From: Bifidobacterium breve
GTDB lineage: Bacteria; Actinomycetota; Actinomycetes; Mycobacteriales; Mycobacteriaceae
Direction of reading: 5' to 3'
Assembly: GCA_943331415.1 (NCBI GenBank)
Contig: CALQLM010000028.1
Coordinates: 1-8,133 of the forward strand
DNA length: 8,133 bases
The notes under the pieces were generated by a model. The model was not told the DNA's origin. It did not search any database and saw only the letters and a program-made list of their open reading frames with translations. Of this stretch, positions 6,069-8,133 are shown in pieces (position 1 is the first letter of the stretch; every line of letters starts with the position of its first letter). The translations under genes were made by a program, and so were the position numbers.

Positions 6069-7037
6069 TCACCTCCAGCTGACGTGGGACAGGAATTCCA
6101 GGAGTTCAGCGTTGATCTGCTCGGACCGTTCCTGTTGAATCCAGTGCCCGGCGCCGTCCAGCATGACCTGTCGATAGGGTCCGACGACGACCTCGCGGGC
6201 CCGGTCGGTTTTGGTGAACGCCAGCACCGGGTCATCGGTCCCGCCTATGAAAAGAGAAGGTGCGCTGATGGTCTCAGCCACCGGGTGGGCCGTGATATCC
6301 CAGTTACGTTCGTAATTTCGATACCAGTTCAGTGCCCCGGTGAAGCCGGTGCGGCTGAATTCGGCGACGTAGTGGTCGAGATCGTCGGCAGTCAGCCAGT
6401 CCGGCAGCCGGTCCGGTTCGGGCAATCGGTCGATGAAGCCCTCTGGCCCCGGTGCCAGCATGCGCAGTGCTGCAGCCTCATCCTGCGGTGCGCGCATCCC
6501 GCCGAGCATGCGCCGCAGGCTGCGGCGTGGATCGGCGTTCATCTCGGCGTCGGCCACGCCCGGCTGCTGGAAATACAGCATGTAGAAGAAGCTGTCCCCG
6601 AAGATTCGGCGCAGCGCGTCGGTGACCGGTGTCAGCGGCCGCGGGACCGGTGGCACGCTCAGCCCCGCCACCGCGGCCACCCGCTCGGGGTGCAGCAGGG
6701 GGGCGGTCCAGGCCACTACTGCGCCCCAGTCGTGTCCGATGAGCGCGGCGCGTTCGGCTCCGGCATCGTCGAGAAGTCCCACCAGATCGCCGGTCAACTG
6801 CCCGATGTCGTAGGCGCCGATGGGTTCCGGGCGTGACGAGCCCCCGTACCCGCGCTGGTCGGGGGCAATCACCCGGTAGCCGGCCGCGGCAAGGGCGGGA
6901 ATCTGGTGGCGCCAGGAATAGGCCAACTCGGGGAAGCCGTGCGCCAGGATCACCACCGGCCCGTCCGGGGGGCCGGCCTCGACAATCCGTAATCTGACCC
7001 CGTTGACGTCGACTAATCGCTCAATCGGTGTGATCAC
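6069..7037 (-). CDS. ephA: Epoxide hydrolase, alpha/beta hydrolase fold (EphA)
   Basis: Family role: opens epoxides to diols through an Asp-ester intermediate, with lipid or xenobiotic detoxification proposed for mycobacterial members; the substrate cannot be told from sequence. Counting from GTG 7037 (322 aa, the length I recall for M. tuberculosis EphA): oxyanion motif H33-G-F-P36; QRGYGGSSRP at 61-70; nucleophile elbow GHDWGA with D103; cap-domain tyrosines around Y152/Y155 and Y239, where the epoxide-activating residues are expected; acid in GGTDDPV, probably D269; and H298 in DGAGHW. No signal peptide. Start: GTG 7037 gives VITPIERLVDVNGVRL, aligning with the recalled M. tuberculosis start MGAPTERLVDTNGVRL. 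ATG 7058 and ATG 7118 are in frame but add unsupported residues. No good ribosome binding site precedes 7037. GGAGG at 7076-7080 lies 17 nt from ATG 7058, too far. Probably transcribed with lpqG. Confidence 0.93.
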   Translation of the reverse strand: MITPIERLVDVNGVRLRIVEAGPPDGPVVILAHGFPELAYSWRHQIPALAAAGYRVIAPDQRGYGGSSRPEPIGAYDIGQLTGDLVGLLDDAGAERAALIGHDWGAVVAWTAPLLHPERVAAVAGLSVPPVPRPLTPVTDALRRIFGDSFFYMLYFQQPGVADAEMNADPRRSLRRMLGGMRAPQDEAAALRMLAPGPEGFIDRLPEPDRLPDWLTADDLDHYVAEFSRTGFTGALNWYRNYERNWDITAHPVAETISAPSLFIGGTDDPVLAFTKTDRAREVVVGPYRQVMLDGAGHWIQQERSEQINAELLEFLSHVSWR

Positions 7038-7142
7038 CGTCAAAGCCAAGCACAGCATGATCCCGTGCCGGAATACCTCCACCGACCACCGCCGATGGGG
7101 GCCCAAAAGGGAAACCAATCAGTGACGGAAACCCTCGGGGCA

Positions 7143-7170
7143 TTGTCCGACGTTGAGGTAGCGGTAGCCT
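7143..7170 (+). promoter_or_regulatory. Candidate ftsH promoter
   Basis: TTGTCC (7143-7148) and TAGCCT (7165-7170, matching TANNNT) are separated by 16 bp on the ftsH strand. The start site would fall near 7177, giving a leader of about 50 nt. Prediction only. Confidence 0.4.
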
Positions 7171-7194
7171 GAAACATTCCAGGCAGAGCACATC

Positions 7195-7201
7195 GGAAGG
7201 A
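7195..7201 (+). promoter_or_regulatory. Distant ribosome-binding-like site of ftsH
   Basis: GGAAGGA contains AAGGA, the only good anti-SD match upstream of ftsH, but it lies 24 nt before ATG 7226 (21 before TTG 7223), too far for normal use. A GC-rich inverted repeat sits between them. Confidence 0.4.
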
Positions 7202-7204
7202 CGG

Positions 7205-7217
7205 GGCCCCCGGGGCC
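7205..7217. repeat. GC-rich inverted repeat in the ftsH leader
   Basis: GGCCCC (7205-7210), one C, then GGGGCC (7212-7217) is a perfect inverted repeat. In RNA a GGCC/GGCC stem with a CCCGG loop is possible. It lies between the purine-rich site at 7195-7201 and the ftsH start codon. Confidence 0.55.
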
Positions 7218-7225
7218 GACGCTTG

Positions 7226-8133
7226 ATGAACCGGAAAAACGTTATCCGCACGCTGACGGTGATCGCCGCAGTGCTGTTGCTGGGCTGGTTGTTCATCTAT
7301 TTCAGTGACGACACGCGCGGCTTCAAGCCGATCGACACCTCGGTCGCGGTGTCTCAGATCAACGCCGACAACGTCAAGACCGCGCAGATCGACGACAAAG
7401 AACAGCAGGTCCGGCTGGAGTTGAAGAACGCCAACAAGGACACCGCCAACTCCACCAAGGTGATCGCCAAGTACCCGACCGGGTACGCGGTTCCGTTGTT
7501 CGAGGCGCTGACCACAAAGGGCGTCAAAACCAACACGGCGGTCAACCAGCCCAGTCTGCTGGGTTCGCTGCTGGTGTACATGCTGCCCCTGCTGCTGCTT
7601 GTCGGTCTTTTTGTGCTGTTCTCCCGCATGCAGACCGGTGGCCGGATGGGCTTCGGCTTCGGCAAGTCCAAAGCCAAGCTGTTGACCAAGGACATGCCGA
7701 CAACCACCTTCGCCGACGTGGCCGGCGCCGATGAGGCAGTCGAAGAGCTCTACGAGATCAAGGACTTCCTGCAGAATCCGGCCCGCTACCAGGCCTTGGG
7801 CGCCAAGATCCCCAAGGGCGTGCTGCTTTACGGTCCGCCGGGAACCGGCAAGACACTGTTGGCGCGTGCAGTTGCCGGCGAGGCCGGGGTGCCCTTCTTC
7901 ACCATCAGCGGCTCGGACTTTGTCGAGATGTTCGTCGGTGTCGGTGCTTCCCGTGTGCGCGACCTCTTCGAGCAGGCCAAGCAGAATTCGCCGTCGATCA
8001 TCTTTGTCGACGAGATCGACGCGGTCGGCCGCCAGCGCGGAGCCGGACTCGGTGGCGGTCATGACGAGCGCGAGCAGACTCTCAACCAGTTGCTCGTCGA
8101 GATGGACGGATTCGGCGAGCGTCAGGGCGTGAT
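7226..8133 (+). CDS. ftsH: ATP-dependent zinc metalloprotease FtsH, N-terminal part (cut by window end)
   Basis: Hexameric membrane AAA protease that degrades misassembled membrane proteins and selected regulators. The window holds 302 complete codons of a protein about 760 aa long in M. tuberculosis. Seen: first membrane helix at about 6-26; an extracytoplasmic domain at about 27-111; second helix at about 113-133; a linker with [14 protein letters not shown]; Walker A GPPGTGKT at 203-210; pore loop F236-V-G in FVEMFVGVG; and Walker B IIFVDEID at 258-265. The rest of the AAA module, its arginine finger and the HExxH zinc protease domain lie beyond the end. Start: ATG 7226 gives MNRKNVIRT, matching the M. 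tuberculosis start; TTG 7223 is directly before it in frame, and an in-frame TGA lies at 7154-7156. In mycobacteria folE and other folate genes usually follow ftsH, which cannot be checked here. Confidence 0.97.
   Translation, partial: MNRKNVIRTLTVIAAVLLLGWLFIYFSDDTRGFKPIDTSVAVSQINADNVKTAQIDDKEQQVRLELKNANKDTANSTKVIAKYPTGYAVPLFEALTTKGVKTNTAVNQPSLLGSLLVYMLPLLLLVGLFVLFSRMQTGGRMGFGFGKSKAKLLTKDMPTTTFADVAGADEAVEELYEIKDFLQNPARYQALGAKIPKGVLLYGPPGTGKTLLARAVAGEAGVPFFTISGSDFVEMFVGVGASRVRDLFEQAKQNSPSIIFVDEIDAVGRQRGAGLGGGHDEREQTLNQLLVEMDGFGERQGV

Noticed and set aside
6069..6076. Strong ribosome-binding-like sequence (TGGAGGTGA) at the ephA stop codon
   Set aside because: No start codon follows at a usable distance; ATG of lpqG is about 45 nt away. 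It encodes the final Trp-Arg-stop of EphA.
6084..6836. Plus-strand open frame opposite ephA
   Set aside because: It is antisense to a gene whose catalytic motifs are all intact, and its product shows no family features.
7038..7118. N-terminal extension of EphA (ATG 7118 or ATG 7058), which could look like a membrane or signal segment (MLCLALTV)
   Set aside because: Homologous sequence begins at GTG 7037, giving the family length of 322 aa, and the hydrophobic stretch is too short for a signal peptide.
7040..8062. Long minus-strand open frame (340 codons) opposite ftsH
   Set aside because: It lies antisense to highly conserved FtsH codons including Walker A and B. Its low-complexity His/Gln/Asp/Val-rich product is the usual shadow of a GC-rich gene.

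Overview
The window looks like chromosomal core DNA from a GC-rich actinobacterium, most likely an environmental, fast-growing Mycobacterium/Mycolicibacterium. Several products (Ppa, TilS, Hpt, EphA, FtsH) resemble the M. tuberculosis proteins closely from end to end. The gene order also follows the M. tuberculosis Rv3628 (ppa) to Rv3610c (ftsH) segment. These identifications come from recalled family and genome knowledge plus motifs read here; no database search was run.

Layout, left to right. (1) Minus strand: a ureidoimidazoline (OHCU) decarboxylase of urate breakdown, then inorganic pyrophosphatase ppa. The 97-104 bp gap between them holds an 8-bp inverted repeat and a 10-bp tandem repeat. 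(2) A 149-bp divergent promoter region carrying a 12-bp direct repeat. (3) Plus strand, a tightly packed run: a PBP4-type D-Ala-D-Ala carboxypeptidase (dacB), a DUF2342 zincin-like protein, tRNA(Ile)-lysidine synthetase tilS and hypoxanthine phosphoribosyltransferase hpt. dacB/DUF2342 share one base, DUF2342/tilS overlap by 22 nt, and tilS/hpt are 37 nt apart. (4) Minus strand, convergent with hpt: the lipoprotein gene lpqG (SIMPL domain), preceded 45 bp upstream by the epoxide hydrolase gene ephA. (5) A divergent intergenic region of about 190 bp, then the 5' part of the membrane protease gene ftsH on the plus strand, cut by the window end before its second AAA half and its protease domain.

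How the genes relate: TilS (AMP + PPi) and Hpt (IMP/GMP + PPi in the salvage direction) both release pyrophosphate, which Ppa removes. Hpt salvages hypoxanthine and guanine, while the OHCU decarboxylase lies at the catabolic end of purine metabolism. tilS-hpt-ftsH is an old bacterial gene neighbourhood; here an oppositely oriented ephA-lpqG pair sits inside it. M. tuberculosis carries espACD between ephA and ftsH, and PE32/PPE65/esxW/esxV plus Rv3618 between lpqG and ephA. This window has neither set, so it appears to show the simpler arrangement.

No tRNA, rRNA, IS element, prophage, CRISPR array or defence system is visible, and no gene-free stretch exceeds 300 bases. I found no clear new biological system. 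The points most worth a second look are regulatory repeats, an uncharacterised zincin in the dacB operon, an active-site-adjacent substitution in Ppa, and the ESX-related junctions.
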